Both the position numbers and the translations under genes were made by a program. This document shows positions 1 to 6,468 of a stretch of DNA of 10,207 nucleotides, piece by piece. The notes beneath the pieces are model-generated. The model ran no database searches and was not told the origin of the DNA. It saw only the letters and a list, made by a program, of their open reading frames with translations. The stretch spans positions 8,322 through 18,528 of the forward strand of contig DHHG01000030.1 of NCBI GenBank assembly GCA_002403175.1. The letters run 5' to 3'. Every line of letters starts with the position of its first letter. Position 1 is the first letter of the stretch. Origin of the DNA: Syntrophaceae bacterium UBA4778. Its GTDB lineage: Bacteria; Desulfobacterota; Syntrophia; Syntrophales; UBA4778.

Positions 1-597
1 GGACTTTCGGAAGTGATCGGTCCGGGAATAGCGGGTGAATGTTCATGCAAATGCGGGCTGCATATTTTCGAAGATGCTTTTATACCGGAAATTATCGATC
101 CGCATACAGGCAGCGTTCTGCCTCCGGGACAGGAAGGAGAGCTCGTTCTGACAACGATTACAAAGGAAGCATTCCCGATCATTCGTTACAGAACCGGTGA
201 TGTGACAAGTCTCGATTTTTCAAAATGCGCTTGTGGACGAACGCTGGTCAGAATGAAAAGGACCATGAGGCGGACAGATGATATGCTGATCGTGAAAGGG
301 GTCAATATTTTCCCCTCTCAGATACACGAAATCATTTGTGCCGTATCAGAGGGAGAGCCTTCATATCAGATCATCATTGAGCGGAAAAATGCTCTGGATA
401 CATTAGAAGTAAAAATCGAAGTTACCGAAAAGATCTTCTCATTAGAAGTGCAGCGGCAACGTGCATTCCTGGAATTGGTTCGAAGCAAAATCGAATCGGT
501 GATCGGAATAGGTGTTGTTGTAAAGCTTGTAGAACCAAGAAGCCTGTCTCGAAAAGATGGAAAAATAGAAACCGTGATTGACAATAGAGAGCTATAA
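1..597 (+). CDS. Phenylacetate-CoA ligase family enzyme, C-terminal part (5' end outside the window)
   Basis: This is the 3' part of an ATP-dependent aryl/phenylacetate-CoA ligase of the ANL adenylating superfamily, which activates an aromatic acid to its CoA thioester through an acyl-AMP. The frame is open from base 1 and reads GLSEVIGPG, the family's adenylate-binding motif, so the GTG at 13 is an internal valine and not a start. Further family marks are FIPEI near residue 27, an EGELVLTT block, the RYRTGD motif near residue 62, a CACGRT turn, and the C-terminal swivel domain with DDMLIVKGVNIFPSQI. About 198 residues remain of a usual 430 or so. An extra Cys-containing segment (CSCKCG, about residues 14-19) precedes the FIPEI part. 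The Gly normally found in the A8 motif (GRxDDM) is Arg here (RRTDDM). These enzymes often lie beside indolepyruvate oxidoreductase genes; that cannot be checked here. The exact substrate is not determined. Confidence 0.9.
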   Translation, partial: GLSEVIGPGIAGECSCKCGLHIFEDAFIPEIIDPHTGSVLPPGQEGELVLTTITKEAFPIIRYRTGDVTSLDFSKCACGRTLVRMKRTMRRTDDMLIVKGVNIFPSQIHEIICAVSEGEPSYQIIIERKNALDTLEVKIEVTEKIFSLEVQRQRAFLELVRSKIESVIGIGVVVKLVEPRSLSRKDGKIETVIDNREL

Positions 598-668
598 TCG
601 AGAGCCCGATTGAAAAAAAGTAACCATTTTCCGCTGATCATCTGGAATTGAATGCCTCAATTAATTGC

Positions 669-696
669 TAGACATATCTGAGCAAGGGAATATAAT
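669..696 (+). promoter_or_regulatory. sigma70-type promoter for the small exported protein
   Basis: TAGACA at 669-674 matches the -35 consensus in 5 of 6 bases, and TATAAT at 691-696 is a perfect -10. They are 16 bp apart. The predicted start of transcription near 703 leaves a leader of about 33 bases carrying the ribosome site of the gene at 736. The upstream stretch 598-668 has no gene; it holds a small AT-rich hairpin (AATTGA, then TCAATT five bases later) without a clear U-run. Confidence 0.65.
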
Positions 697-735
697 TAGC
701 GTAATTCCGGCCTAGAGCGTGAAGAGGTGACCCTA

Positions 736-1065
736 ATGAAAAAAAAGGCTATTTTAATTTTTGTGGTATTGACGTTATCCGCTTTCCTATCAACATCTGC
801 ATTCGCGTATGATAAGGAAATAGACGTCGTGGCCGATATTCTGTTTGCCAGACCGGTGGGCGTAGCCACAATTGTGCTTGGTACAGCTACGTTTATTCTT
901 GCCTTGCCCTTCGCCATACCCAGCCAAAGTGTTGGAAGAACGGCGCGTGTTCTGATTGCAAATCCTTTTAAATTTACCTTCTTACGTCCGATCGGCGATT
1001 TTGAAAATATGGATAATCAATATTCAGGCGAACCAATTGCGGAATCTGGCCCGCTAAATAGATAA
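736..1065 (+). CDS. Small exported protein with a hydrophobic segment, function unknown
   Basis: A 109-residue protein. I chose the ATG at 736 because AGAGGTGA at 724-730 is a good ribosome site placed 5 bases before it; the in-frame GTG at 727 lies inside that site. The N-terminus is a classic Sec signal peptide: MKKK, a hydrophobic core, and a likely cut after AFA near residue 24. The mature part has a hydrophobic stretch (about residues 41-60, VGVATIVLGTATFILALPF) and then NPFKFTFLRPIGDF near residues 78-91. From memory, this 'ARPxG ... LPF ... FTFxRPxGDF' layout resembles short hypothetical proteins common in deltaproteobacteria, whose role I do not know. It is probably held at, or associated with, the inner membrane on the outer side. 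It has its own promoter and converges on the minus-strand gene that follows. Confidence 0.8.
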   Translation: MKKKAILIFVVLTLSAFLSTSAFAYDKEIDVVADILFARPVGVATIVLGTATFILALPFAIPSQSVGRTARVLIANPFKFTFLRPIGDFENMDNQYSGEPIAESGPLNR

Positions 1066-1104
1066 TGTATGTTTCAGGTTTGCTTTTAGGAATTGAGTAA
1101 TAAA

Positions 1105-1140
1105 AAAGGAGCATAAACCTGGACAGGATTATGCTCCTTT
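1105..1140 (-). terminator. Hairpin terminator of the minus-strand membrane/coiled-coil gene
   Basis: Bases 1105-1116 (AAAGGAGCATAA) pair perfectly with 1129-1140. The stem continues after one A-A mismatch with CCT/AGG around a GGAC loop. Read on the minus strand it comes about 20 bases after the stop of the 1161-1454 gene and is followed by a run of six T (bases 1107-1102), a canonical rho-independent terminator. On the + strand the stem follows the 736-1065 gene but lacks a proper U-run beyond TTT, so it may end that transcript only weakly. Confidence 0.85.
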
Positions 1141-1160
1141 CAAAATTTCGTAATATTCTG

Positions 1161-1454
1161 TCAGTGGGAACTCTCTCCCCGCATTCTTTCCAGTTCTTCT
1201 CTGAATTTTTCTGCTTCCGCTTTTGTCCTTTCAAGCTCTTCGCGGGCTTTCTGAAGCTCTTCCTTTTCTTTATCCCTCTCCTCCTGCATCTTCTCTTTAA
1301 GCTCGTCGAATCCGACAAATAAAGCAAGAGCGCCTCCGATCAGCAAAACTATTGGAATGGCCCCTTTCAGGAGAATGAAGAATTCCTTCCACCAAAAAAT
1401 TAATCCTAAAAGGCCAAGAAATACGGATGCGGCACCACTCAATAAAACTGTCAT
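1161..1454 (-). CDS. Small membrane protein with a long C-terminal coiled coil, function unknown
   Basis: A 97-residue protein. Its start is backed by AGGAGGG five to six bases before the ATG (minus strand, about 1460-1466). The N-terminal half is hydrophobic, with two likely membrane spans at about residues 5-22 (containing GLLGLIFWW) and 29-49 (IPIVLLIGGALALFVGF). Residues 50-97 are almost entirely Glu, Lys, Arg and Leu in heptad-like order (DELKEKMQEERDKEKEEL and on), so they should form a cytoplasmic or periplasmic alpha-helical coiled coil. The codon bias toward GAG/AAG makes the region look repetitive. I do not recognise a named family. It stands alone, transcribed against its neighbours, and is closed by its own terminator, so it is probably a single-gene unit. 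Confidence 0.75.
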   Translation of the reverse strand: MTVLLSGAASVFLGLLGLIFWWKEFFILLKGAIPIVLLIGGALALFVGFDELKEKMQEERDKEKEELQKAREELERTKAEAEKFREELERMRGESSH

Positions 1455-1749
1455 GAATTTCCCTCCTGGTAAATTGTGAGGTATCTCTTCCCTCTAGCGC
1501 CCGTCCGAAAAAATTCTCCTCAAGAACCAACTTAACCCAAAGCGATACAGATCGGTGCTTCTGACGAGGGGAAAAGTAACATAAATAATTAATGGCGGGC
1601 AAGCTAAAATGTAAAATAATGCTTGATTAAAAGGCCTTATTCAACTATTTCTACGCATCGTATACTCAATGGAATATTCCGGTTTTATGACTCTTTTCGT
1701 TTGACCGGAGGTTCTTTTTTTCTGTTAATTTTTTTAAGAGGCGCAAACA
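1455..1749. other. Non-coding region between the divergent genes at 1454 and 1750
   Basis: These 295 bases hold the 5' regions of two divergent units and no convincing gene. The minus-strand ribosome site lies at about 1460-1466. Toward hisI there is a possible promoter (1638-1666), a perfect 10-bp palindrome GGAATATTCC at 1671-1680, a CCGGT/ACCGG inverted repeat (1679-1683 with 1704-1708), and T-rich tracts at 1714-1721 and 1729-1735. I found no good promoter for the minus-strand gene, and no leader peptide rich in His codons. Confidence 0.6.
1638..1666 (+). promoter_or_regulatory. Candidate promoter of the his genes
   Basis: TATACT at 1661-1666 is a 5-of-6 match to the -10 box. The paired -35 (TATTCA, 1638-1643, 17 bp away) is poor. 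A second candidate, TTGACC at 1701-1706 with GTTAAT at 1724-1729, fits spacing better, but it would start RNA at the ribosome site of hisI and so is less likely. Confidence 0.35.
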
Positions 1750-2124
1750 ATGATTAAACCCGATTTTAAAAAGGGCGGCGGGCTTATTCCGGCCATTGTT
1801 CAGGATTATGAATCCAATGAGATATTGATGCTGGCCTATATGAATGACCTGTCCTGGAGCAAAACAATAGAAACCGGAAAAGCAACTTACTGGAGTCGCT
1901 CAAGAAATGAACTCTGGGTGAAAGGCGAGAGCTCAGGAAATGTTCAGCTGGTAAAAGAGATTTTGATCGATTGTGACGAAGATGCTGTCATCCTCAAAGT
2001 GGAACAGAAAGGCGGGGCCGCTTGCCATACGGGTTACAGGTCCTGTTTCTTCCGGCGTGTGTCAGCTGACGGAGTGGAAATAGTAGGCGAGAAAATTTTT
2101 AATCCGGAGGATGTATATAAATGA
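1750..2124 (+). CDS. hisI: Phosphoribosyl-AMP cyclohydrolase
   Basis: HisI hydrolyses the adenine ring of phosphoribosyl-AMP to give ProFAR, the third step of histidine synthesis, in the cytoplasm. At 124 residues it is the single-function form; the HisE pyrophosphatase domain is not fused. Diagnostic motifs are YMND (30-33), [15 protein letters not shown] (46-60), the metal-binding DCDED (74-78), and [16 protein letters not shown] (88-103), which holds the zinc-ligand cysteines C92 and C99 along with C75. AAGAGG lies 7 bases before the ATG. Its last bases overlap the start of hisG (ATGA at 2121-2124), so the two are translationally coupled. In this organism hisE must be encoded elsewhere. 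Confidence 0.96.
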   Translation: MIKPDFKKGGGLIPAIVQDYESNEILMLAYMNDLSWSKTIETGKATYWSRSRNELWVKGESSGNVQLVKEILIDCDEDAVILKVEQKGGAACHTGYRSCFFRRVSADGVEIVGEKIFNPEDVYK

Positions 2125-2993
2125 AAAAGCTGAAACTGGGTATCCCAAAAGGAAGCCTGGAAGCCAATACGATAGATCTTTTCAAAAGGGCCGGGTGGCG
2201 AATCACATATGACAGCCGGAGCTATTTCCCAGACATAGATGACGAGGATGTCTCGTGTTCTCTTGTCCGCGCTCAGGAAATGTCGCGCTACATTGAGGAA
2301 GGCGTACTGGATCTGGGATTGACCGGGCGGGATTGGATCGTCGAGAATGATTCCGATGTTCAGGTTGTACAGGACCTTGTTTATTCAAAAGTCTCTCCGG
2401 TTCAGGCACGGTGGGTTCTCGTTGTGAAAGAAAATTCCAGAATCAGAACGATAGAAGATCTGGAAGGGAAAAGGATTTCGACGGAATTAGTCAATTTCAC
2501 CAAGCGGTATTTCAAAGAGCGGAAAATCAATGTTGAGGTTGAGTTTTCCTGGGGCGCTACGGAGGCCAAAGTAGTTGAGGGCGTAGTAGATGCGATTGTA
2601 GAAGTGACAGAGACCGGTAGTACTTTAAGAGCCAACAAACTCAGGATTGTGCATGAATTGATGAAGACCAATACGCAATTGATTGCCAATAAGGCGGCTT
2701 GGGCGGATCCCTGGAAACGAAAAAAAATTGAGCAGATTAGAATGCTCCTCAACGGTTCGCTTCAGGCCCTGGACAAGGTTGGAATCAAGATGAATGTTCC
2801 CAAGGAAGGCCTCTCTAAAGTCATGAAGCTCCTTCCTTCCTTGAAGGCACCGACCGTTTCCGGCCTTTTTAGCGAGGAATGGTTTGCTGTCGAAGCGATC
2901 ATAAGCAAGAACACCGTCAGAGAATTAATCCCGCGCCTTCAGGACGCTGGAGCCGAAGGCATCATCGAATACAATCTCAATAAGGTAATTTGA
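2121..2993 (+). CDS. hisG: ATP phosphoribosyltransferase, long (self-regulated) form
   Basis: HisG condenses ATP with PRPP to phosphoribosyl-ATP, the first and rate-limiting step of histidine synthesis. The N-terminal catalytic part is seen in the start [21 protein letters not shown] (about 64-73) and the PRPP-binding [13 protein letters not shown] (about 161-173). At 290 residues it is the long form: residues about 212-290 (containing the [12 protein letters not shown] block) form the ACT-like C-terminal domain that binds histidine for feedback inhibition, so a HisZ partner should not be needed. The gene overlaps hisI by four bases. The ribosome site is the GGAGG at 2105-2109, inside the end of hisI. 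Confidence 0.96.
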   Translation: MKKLKLGIPKGSLEANTIDLFKRAGWRITYDSRSYFPDIDDEDVSCSLVRAQEMSRYIEEGVLDLGLTGRDWIVENDSDVQVVQDLVYSKVSPVQARWVLVVKENSRIRTIEDLEGKRISTELVNFTKRYFKERKINVEVEFSWGATEAKVVEGVVDAIVEVTETGSTLRANKLRIVHELMKTNTQLIANKAAWADPWKRKKIEQIRMLLNGSLQALDKVGIKMNVPKEGLSKVMKLLPSLKAPTVSGLFSEEWFAVEAIISKNTVRELIPRLQDAGAEGIIEYNLNKVI

Positions 2994-3030
2994 GGATCTC
3001 CAAAACTCACGTTTATGCTCAGGAGGCTAT

Positions 3031-3621
3031 ATGACCCGCAAGGCGGAATTCCAGAGAAAAACAGCAGAAACAGACATCCAGGTTGAAATGAATCTGGATG
3101 GAACCGAAATGCAGGAAAGGATTTCCACCTCTATTCCGTTCCTCGATCATATGCTGACCCTTTTTTCTCGGCATGGTTTTTTTGATTTTTCGATTACAGG
3201 TCGGGGAGATATAAGTGTTGATTATCACCACCTGGTCGAAGATATCGGAATCTGCATGGGTGAGGTTTTCAAAAAAGCAGTTGGGGACAAGACGGGTATC
3301 AATCGGTATGGATCAGCTGTCGTTCCAATGGACGAGAGCCTGTGCAGTGTAGTACTGGACATATCTGGGCGGCCTTATCTTGTATATCATGTTGAATTCG
3401 ATCAGAAAAAAATAGGTGAATTTGATCCCAGTCTGCTTTTGGAGTTTTTCAAGGCATTTTCTGATCATGCCGAAATGACCTTGCATATCAACCTTATGTA
3501 TGGTACCAATAATCACCACAAAGCGGAGGCCATTTTTAAAGCATTTGCCAGGGCTTTATGCCAGGCCGTCTCAACCAATCCGAAGGTAAAAGGCGTCCTC
3601 TCTACCAAAGGAAAGTTGTAG
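3031..3621 (+). CDS. hisB: Imidazoleglycerol-phosphate dehydratase
   Basis: HisB removes water from imidazole glycerol phosphate to give imidazole acetol phosphate, a manganese-dependent cytoplasmic reaction. At 196 residues it is the single-function dehydratase, without the phosphatase domain found in enteric HisB. The two pseudo-repeated halves are clear: FLDHML (38-42) with H48 and HHLVED (66-71), then DHAEM (145-149), H152 and NHHKAEA (161-167). These supply the His/Glu metal ligands. The ATG has a strong AGGAGG about 5 bases before it and lies 37 bases after hisG, so it is very likely in the same transcript. The histidinol-phosphatase must be a separate protein elsewhere. Confidence 0.96.
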   Translation: MTRKAEFQRKTAETDIQVEMNLDGTEMQERISTSIPFLDHMLTLFSRHGFFDFSITGRGDISVDYHHLVEDIGICMGEVFKKAVGDKTGINRYGSAVVPMDESLCSVVLDISGRPYLVYHVEFDQKKIGEFDPSLLLEFFKAFSDHAEMTLHINLMYGTNNHHKAEAIFKAFARALCQAVSTNPKVKGVLSTKGKL

Positions 3622-3627
3622 AATAAT

Positions 3628-3649
3628 ATACGGGAACCCAATCCCGTAT
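3628..3649 (+). other. Hairpin between hisB and the secreted-protein gene
   Basis: ATACGGGA (3628-3635) pairs perfectly with TCCCGTAT (3642-3649) around a 6-base loop, starting 7 bases after the hisB stop. No U-run follows, so it is not a standard terminator. It could protect the 3' end of hisB RNA or trim expression of the next genes. It covers the first two bases of the ATG at 3648, which argues against that codon being the start of the next gene. Confidence 0.5.
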
Positions 3650-3692
3650 GCGATCAGGCGGGCCTTTCCCATATAGAATCAAAAGGTGTGTG

Positions 3693-4391
3693 GTGCGCTC
3701 AGGTTTCTTCTATAGATTCTTTCCTAAATTCTCCCTTGCTTTGCCTTTATTATGTCTGATTTCTTCCTTGATTTGTTGTGTGTCAAATCCGGCCAAGTCG
3801 ACTCTTTCTGCAAAAAGTGGTGACCAGCAGGTAAGAATAGCATTTGTTCATTTTCAGGCTATTCAGCCTGATGAATCCCAAAGGACAGTAGCCTGTCCCC
3901 TGACGGGAATGATTGCTCGTTCATGCGGAAACGTGAATGGTTCAGAACGAATCCTGGAGAGATATTTTCGAGATGAACTCAGATCATCTTATAATAAATA
4001 TTTTATTTCGGCGGAAAGAACAGAGGGGGTCTATAGGCGGATTTCCTCCGGATCTTTCAAAATGCCTCAGGATAAACTCTTAAGGCGAGTAGGAGAGGAA
4101 CTCAACGCCGATGCAGTGCTTGCAGGATATCTATACTGTTTTAGAGAACGCGTAGGTTACGATTACGCTGCGGAAAATCCGGCATCGGTTGCCTTTGGTA
4201 TTTATCTGATTCGGGTTAGTGACGGGGCGGTCATATGGAAAGGTGTTTTCGATAAAACCCAGAGATCTCTTTCAGAAGATGTTCTTCAGTTTTCGAGCTT
4301 TGTGAAGGAAAAAGGAAAGTGGGTTCAGGCTGAGTTTCTGTTAAAAGAGGGAGTGGAAGAGGTGATGCAATCTTTTCCCGAATTACGTTAA
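3693..4391 (+). CDS. Secreted or lipoprotein-like protein within the his genes, function unknown
   Basis: About 232 residues from the GTG at 3693, which has AAAAGG six bases upstream; a longer reading from the ATG at 3648 (247 residues) lacks a ribosome site and begins inside a hairpin. The N-terminus is a signal sequence (RSGFFYRFFPKFS, then a hydrophobic core) ending in SLICCVSNP. The Cys pair could be a lipidation site, but Cys just before the modified Cys is unusual for a lipobox. The mature part starts with a strand-like VRIAFVHF, has CPLTG and a second Cys ten residues on, then GEELNADAVLAGYLYCFRE, SDGAVIWKGVFDKTQ, and a C-terminal VQAEFLLKEGVEEVM. This layout suggests the TolB-N/CsgG-like fold of periplasmic lipoproteins. 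From memory, similar proteins sit beside hisA in other deltaproteobacteria. No role in histidine synthesis is known to me. Confidence 0.75.
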   Translation: MRSGFFYRFFPKFSLALPLLCLISSLICCVSNPAKSTLSAKSGDQQVRIAFVHFQAIQPDESQRTVACPLTGMIARSCGNVNGSERILERYFRDELRSSYNKYFISAERTEGVYRRISSGSFKMPQDKLLRRVGEELNADAVLAGYLYCFRERVGYDYAAENPASVAFGIYLIRVSDGAVIWKGVFDKTQRSLSEDVLQFSSFVKEKGKWVQAEFLLKEGVEEVMQSFPELR

Positions 4392-4414
4392 ACGGAATTT
4401 TAAAAAACCAAATC

Positions 4415-4494
4415 ATCGGAATCTGTTCGAAGCTGTTTGCATAGGTAATTTCTATCGAAGCTCATAGCCGATAATTGATTTCCGATCTTTTTTT
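4415..4494 (+). other. Possible structured leader (attenuator-like) before hisA
   Basis: The 116-base gap before hisA contains ATCGGAA (4415-4421), which can pair with TTCCGAT (4480-4486). The latter is followed by C and seven T (4487-4494). Between them are a direct repeat TCGAAGCT and a small ATAG/CTAT hairpin. The stem is only 7 bp with a long loop, so a true terminator or attenuator is uncertain. I saw no leader peptide. Confidence 0.25.
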
Positions 4495-4507
4495 ATTGGA
4501 TGTGATT

Positions 4508-5242
4508 ATGCTCATTATACCGGCCATAGATTTGAAAGGCGGAAAATGCGTCAGGCTCCAACAGGGTGATTTTAATCGAGTTACTATTTATTCAGATTCT
4601 CCGGCAGAAGTAGCCCAAAAATGGGAGATGATGGGGGCAGAAAGGATCCACATTGTAGATCTGGATGGCTCACTGGCGGGATCTCCTCGCAACATGTCTG
4701 CTATCAACAATATTGTCGCAGGGATAGCCATTCCCGTTCAGATCGGGGGTGGGATCAGAAATATGAATACGGTTGAAACCCTTCTCGGAATGGGCGTAAG
4801 CCGGGTTATCTTAGGTACGGCTGCACTCAAGCAGCAGCAATTTGTGATAGATGCCTGTAACCGTTTTCCCGGAAGGATCATTCTCGGAATTGATGCCAAA
4901 GACGGGAATGTAGCAGTCGAAGGTTGGACTGAAAATTCAGGCACTTCCGCTATCGAGCTTGCACGATTTTACGAACAATACCGTCCTGATGCCGTCGTCT
5001 ATACCGATATTAAACGGGATGGTATGGAGACCGGCGTTAATCTGAAATCAACTCAGGAGCTTGCCTTGTCCATCTCCATACCTGTAATCGCATCGGGAGG
5101 GGTGTCCGGAATTAGTGATATTGTTGATCTCAGGAATCTGGAAGGGGATGGAATTACCGGAGTTATAATTGGAAAGGCGCTTTACAATGATACCTTGTCC
5201 TTGGATGAAGCGATTAAAGCGGCTCGGGGTGACAAGAGGTAA
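4508..5242 (+). CDS. hisA: ProFAR isomerase (phosphoribosylformimino-AICAR-P isomerase)
   Basis: HisA carries out the Amadori isomerisation of ProFAR to PRFAR, the fourth step of histidine synthesis, on a (beta/alpha)8 barrel. I chose the ATG at 4508: it gives 244 residues and the usual start MLIIPAIDLKGGKCVRL, while the upstream ATG at 4475 adds eleven unrelated residues and lies in the T-rich leader. Its ribosome site (TTGGA, 4496-4500) is weak. Catalytic acids are D8 (AIDLKGG) and D129 (GIDAKDG). The phosphate-binding loops are QIGGGIR (79-84) in the first half and IASGGVSG in the second. HisF, its usual partner further down the pathway, is not in the window. Confidence 0.96.
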   Translation: MLIIPAIDLKGGKCVRLQQGDFNRVTIYSDSPAEVAQKWEMMGAERIHIVDLDGSLAGSPRNMSAINNIVAGIAIPVQIGGGIRNMNTVETLLGMGVSRVILGTAALKQQQFVIDACNRFPGRIILGIDAKDGNVAVEGWTENSGTSAIELARFYEQYRPDAVVYTDIKRDGMETGVNLKSTQELALSISIPVIASGGVSGISDIVDLRNLEGDGITGVIIGKALYNDTLSLDEAIKAARGDKR

Positions 5243-5323
5243 AATAGAGCGGAAAGTCCTTAGCCCTGAAAGTTTGCTTTTTTGACATTCTCCTTTCTTG
5301 ATTTAATTTTTAGGAGGTTCCCA

Positions 5324-5668
5324 ATGGAAGATTGTATTTTTTGTAAAATCATTTCCGGTGAAATACCCTGCAATAAAGTTTACGAAGACGATTATGTTTT
5401 GGCATTTGATGATATTTATCCTGTGGCGCCTGTTCATGTCATTATTGTTCCCAAACGCCATTTCGGTACCCTCATCGATATTCCTAAAAATGAATCGGAA
5501 ATATTCAAAAACCTTTTTACTGCCGTACAGGAAGTGGCCCGATTGAAGGGTATTGCCGATAGGGGCTTTCGAACGGTTATAAACACGCAAGAGGAAGGTG
5601 GTCAGGTTATCTTTCATGTTCATATTCACGTATTTGGGGGCAGGCAGTTGAAAATGGAACTGGAATAA
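5324..5668 (+). CDS. HIT-family (Hint-type) nucleotide hydrolase
   Basis: A 114-residue histidine-triad protein of the HINT/PKCI branch, which hydrolyses adenosine phosphoramidates and related AMP derivatives in the cytoplasm. The ATG at 5324 has a perfect AGGAGG at 5312-5317. The frame is open farther up, but the earlier codons would add fourteen residues ahead of the family's MEDCIFCKII start. Marks are the Cys pair C4/C7, the PVAPVHVIIVPKRH block (33-46), N87, GGQ (92-94), and the triad H98, H100 and H102 followed by GGRQL. The C-terminus is slightly shorter than that of many homologues. It lies 81 bases after hisA and may be read from the his transcript. Confidence 0.93.
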   Translation: MEDCIFCKIISGEIPCNKVYEDDYVLAFDDIYPVAPVHVIIVPKRHFGTLIDIPKNESEIFKNLFTAVQEVARLKGIADRGFRTVINTQEEGGQVIFHVHIHVFGGRQLKMELE

Positions 5669-5673
5669 ATGAT

Positions 5674-5701
5674 TTGACAAAAAAATTTTTACATATAAAA
5701 T
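5674..5701 (+). promoter_or_regulatory. Strong sigma70-type promoter of the yqeY-dnaG-rpoD cluster
   Basis: TTGACA at 5674-5679 is a perfect -35, and TAAAAT at 5696-5701 matches the -10 in 5 of 6 bases, with a 16-bp A/T-rich spacer. It begins six bases after the HIT-gene stop. Predicted transcription from about 5708 leaves a short leader of about 30 bases before yqeY. This is the best promoter in the window and the likely main source of primase and sigma mRNA. Confidence 0.7.
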
Positions 5702-5737
5702 GATAATTTACATTGGTTCCGGTTTGTTGGGGGGCTT

Positions 5738-6184
5738 ATGGGTTTAAAGGAAAAAATTGAATCGGAAATGATCTCCGCAGCCAAGGCTAAAGATAAGTTG
5801 CGTCTTTCCGCTATACGTATGATAAAAACGGCTCTTCATAATAAGGAAATAGATATGAGGAGACAAATGGAAGATGCTGAAATAGTTCAAGTTCTTTCTT
5901 CTTTGGCCAAACAAAGAGCCGATTCTATCGAGCAATTCAAAAAGGGGGGGAGGCAGGATCTGGTCGATAAGGAAGAGACCGAGCTCAGAATCATAAAGGA
6001 ATTTCTGCCCGAAGAAATGTCGGAGCAGGAGCTGGAGGCCGAAATTGAGAGCGCTATTCGTGAACTAGGGGCTACCGGCGTCAAGGATATGGGAAAGGTC
6101 ATGAAGGCGCTTATGCCAAAAATTACCGGTAAGGCGGATGGTAAAGTGGTAAGCGAAAAAGTGAAATTGAAGTTATCTGCCTGA
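5738..6184 (+). CDS. yqeY: GatB/YqeY domain protein
   Basis: A 148-residue protein of the YqeY family, an all-helical protein whose C-terminal half resembles the tail domain of the GatB subunit of Glu-tRNA(Gln) amidotransferase. Its cellular role is not settled; binding to tRNA or an amidotransferase-like partner is inferred from that similarity. Seen here: a helical N-terminus LKEKIESEMISAAKAKDKLRL, RLSAIRMIKTALHNKEID, KQRADSIEQFKKGGRQDL, the typical FLPEEMSEQEL (about residues 89-99), and GVKDMGKVMKALMPKITG (113-130). The ribosome site is a weak G-run (5730-5735). In many bacteria yqeY sits with rpsU, dnaG and rpoD; rpsU is not present here. Confidence 0.93.
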   Translation: MGLKEKIESEMISAAKAKDKLRLSAIRMIKTALHNKEIDMRRQMEDAEIVQVLSSLAKQRADSIEQFKKGGRQDLVDKEETELRIIKEFLPEEMSEQELEAEIESAIRELGATGVKDMGKVMKALMPKITGKADGKVVSEKVKLKLSA

Positions 6185-6468
6185 TTTAAAAGCCCTCGAA
6201 CGATTGACATTGTGAAACATTGGGTTGGATCCGAATCTGATCCTGGCCTAAATATGCTTTTGGATCCGAGTCGTCCGGAGCTTTAAGGTTTTTTGGGGTC
6301 TGGGATGTTTCTCACTTCTTCGCAGGTTTCTCCATTTCGAAACTTCAATTCTTATTTGTATTCTGTTTTTGTGATTTCAAGATCAGATGATCACGTCATG
6401 TCTGGATAGAGTCTTTATGATTTGGAGGCTTTGCTGTCAATACCTGTTATAGATAGCTTTCAAATTTC
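6185..6468 (+). other. Long untranslated gap between yqeY and dnaG
   Basis: There is no convincing gene in these 284 bases. They hold a direct repeat TTGGATCCGA(A/G)TC at 6225-6237 and 6260-6272 and a GGATC/GATCC inverted repeat at 6227-6243. TTGACA at 6204-6209 has no matching -10. The second half is rich in TTC/TTT. I see no clear terminator, so dnaG is probably read through from the yqeY promoter, with the gap as an unusually long dnaG leader. Confidence 0.5.

Noticed and set aside
5282..5310. TTGACA followed by TAATTT as a promoter for the HIT gene
   Set aside because: RNA would begin at or inside the AGGAGG ribosome site (5312-5317), leaving the gene without one. Read-through from the his genes is more likely.
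6241..6260. A sigma54-like GG...GC pair in the dnaG leader
   Set aside because: The GG-to-GC spacing is one base too short and the flanking bases do not fit the consensus.
6305..6409. A 34-codon open frame in the dnaG leader
   Set aside because: It has no proper ribosome site and a Ser/Phe-rich sequence with no recognisable pattern; it looks like a chance frame.
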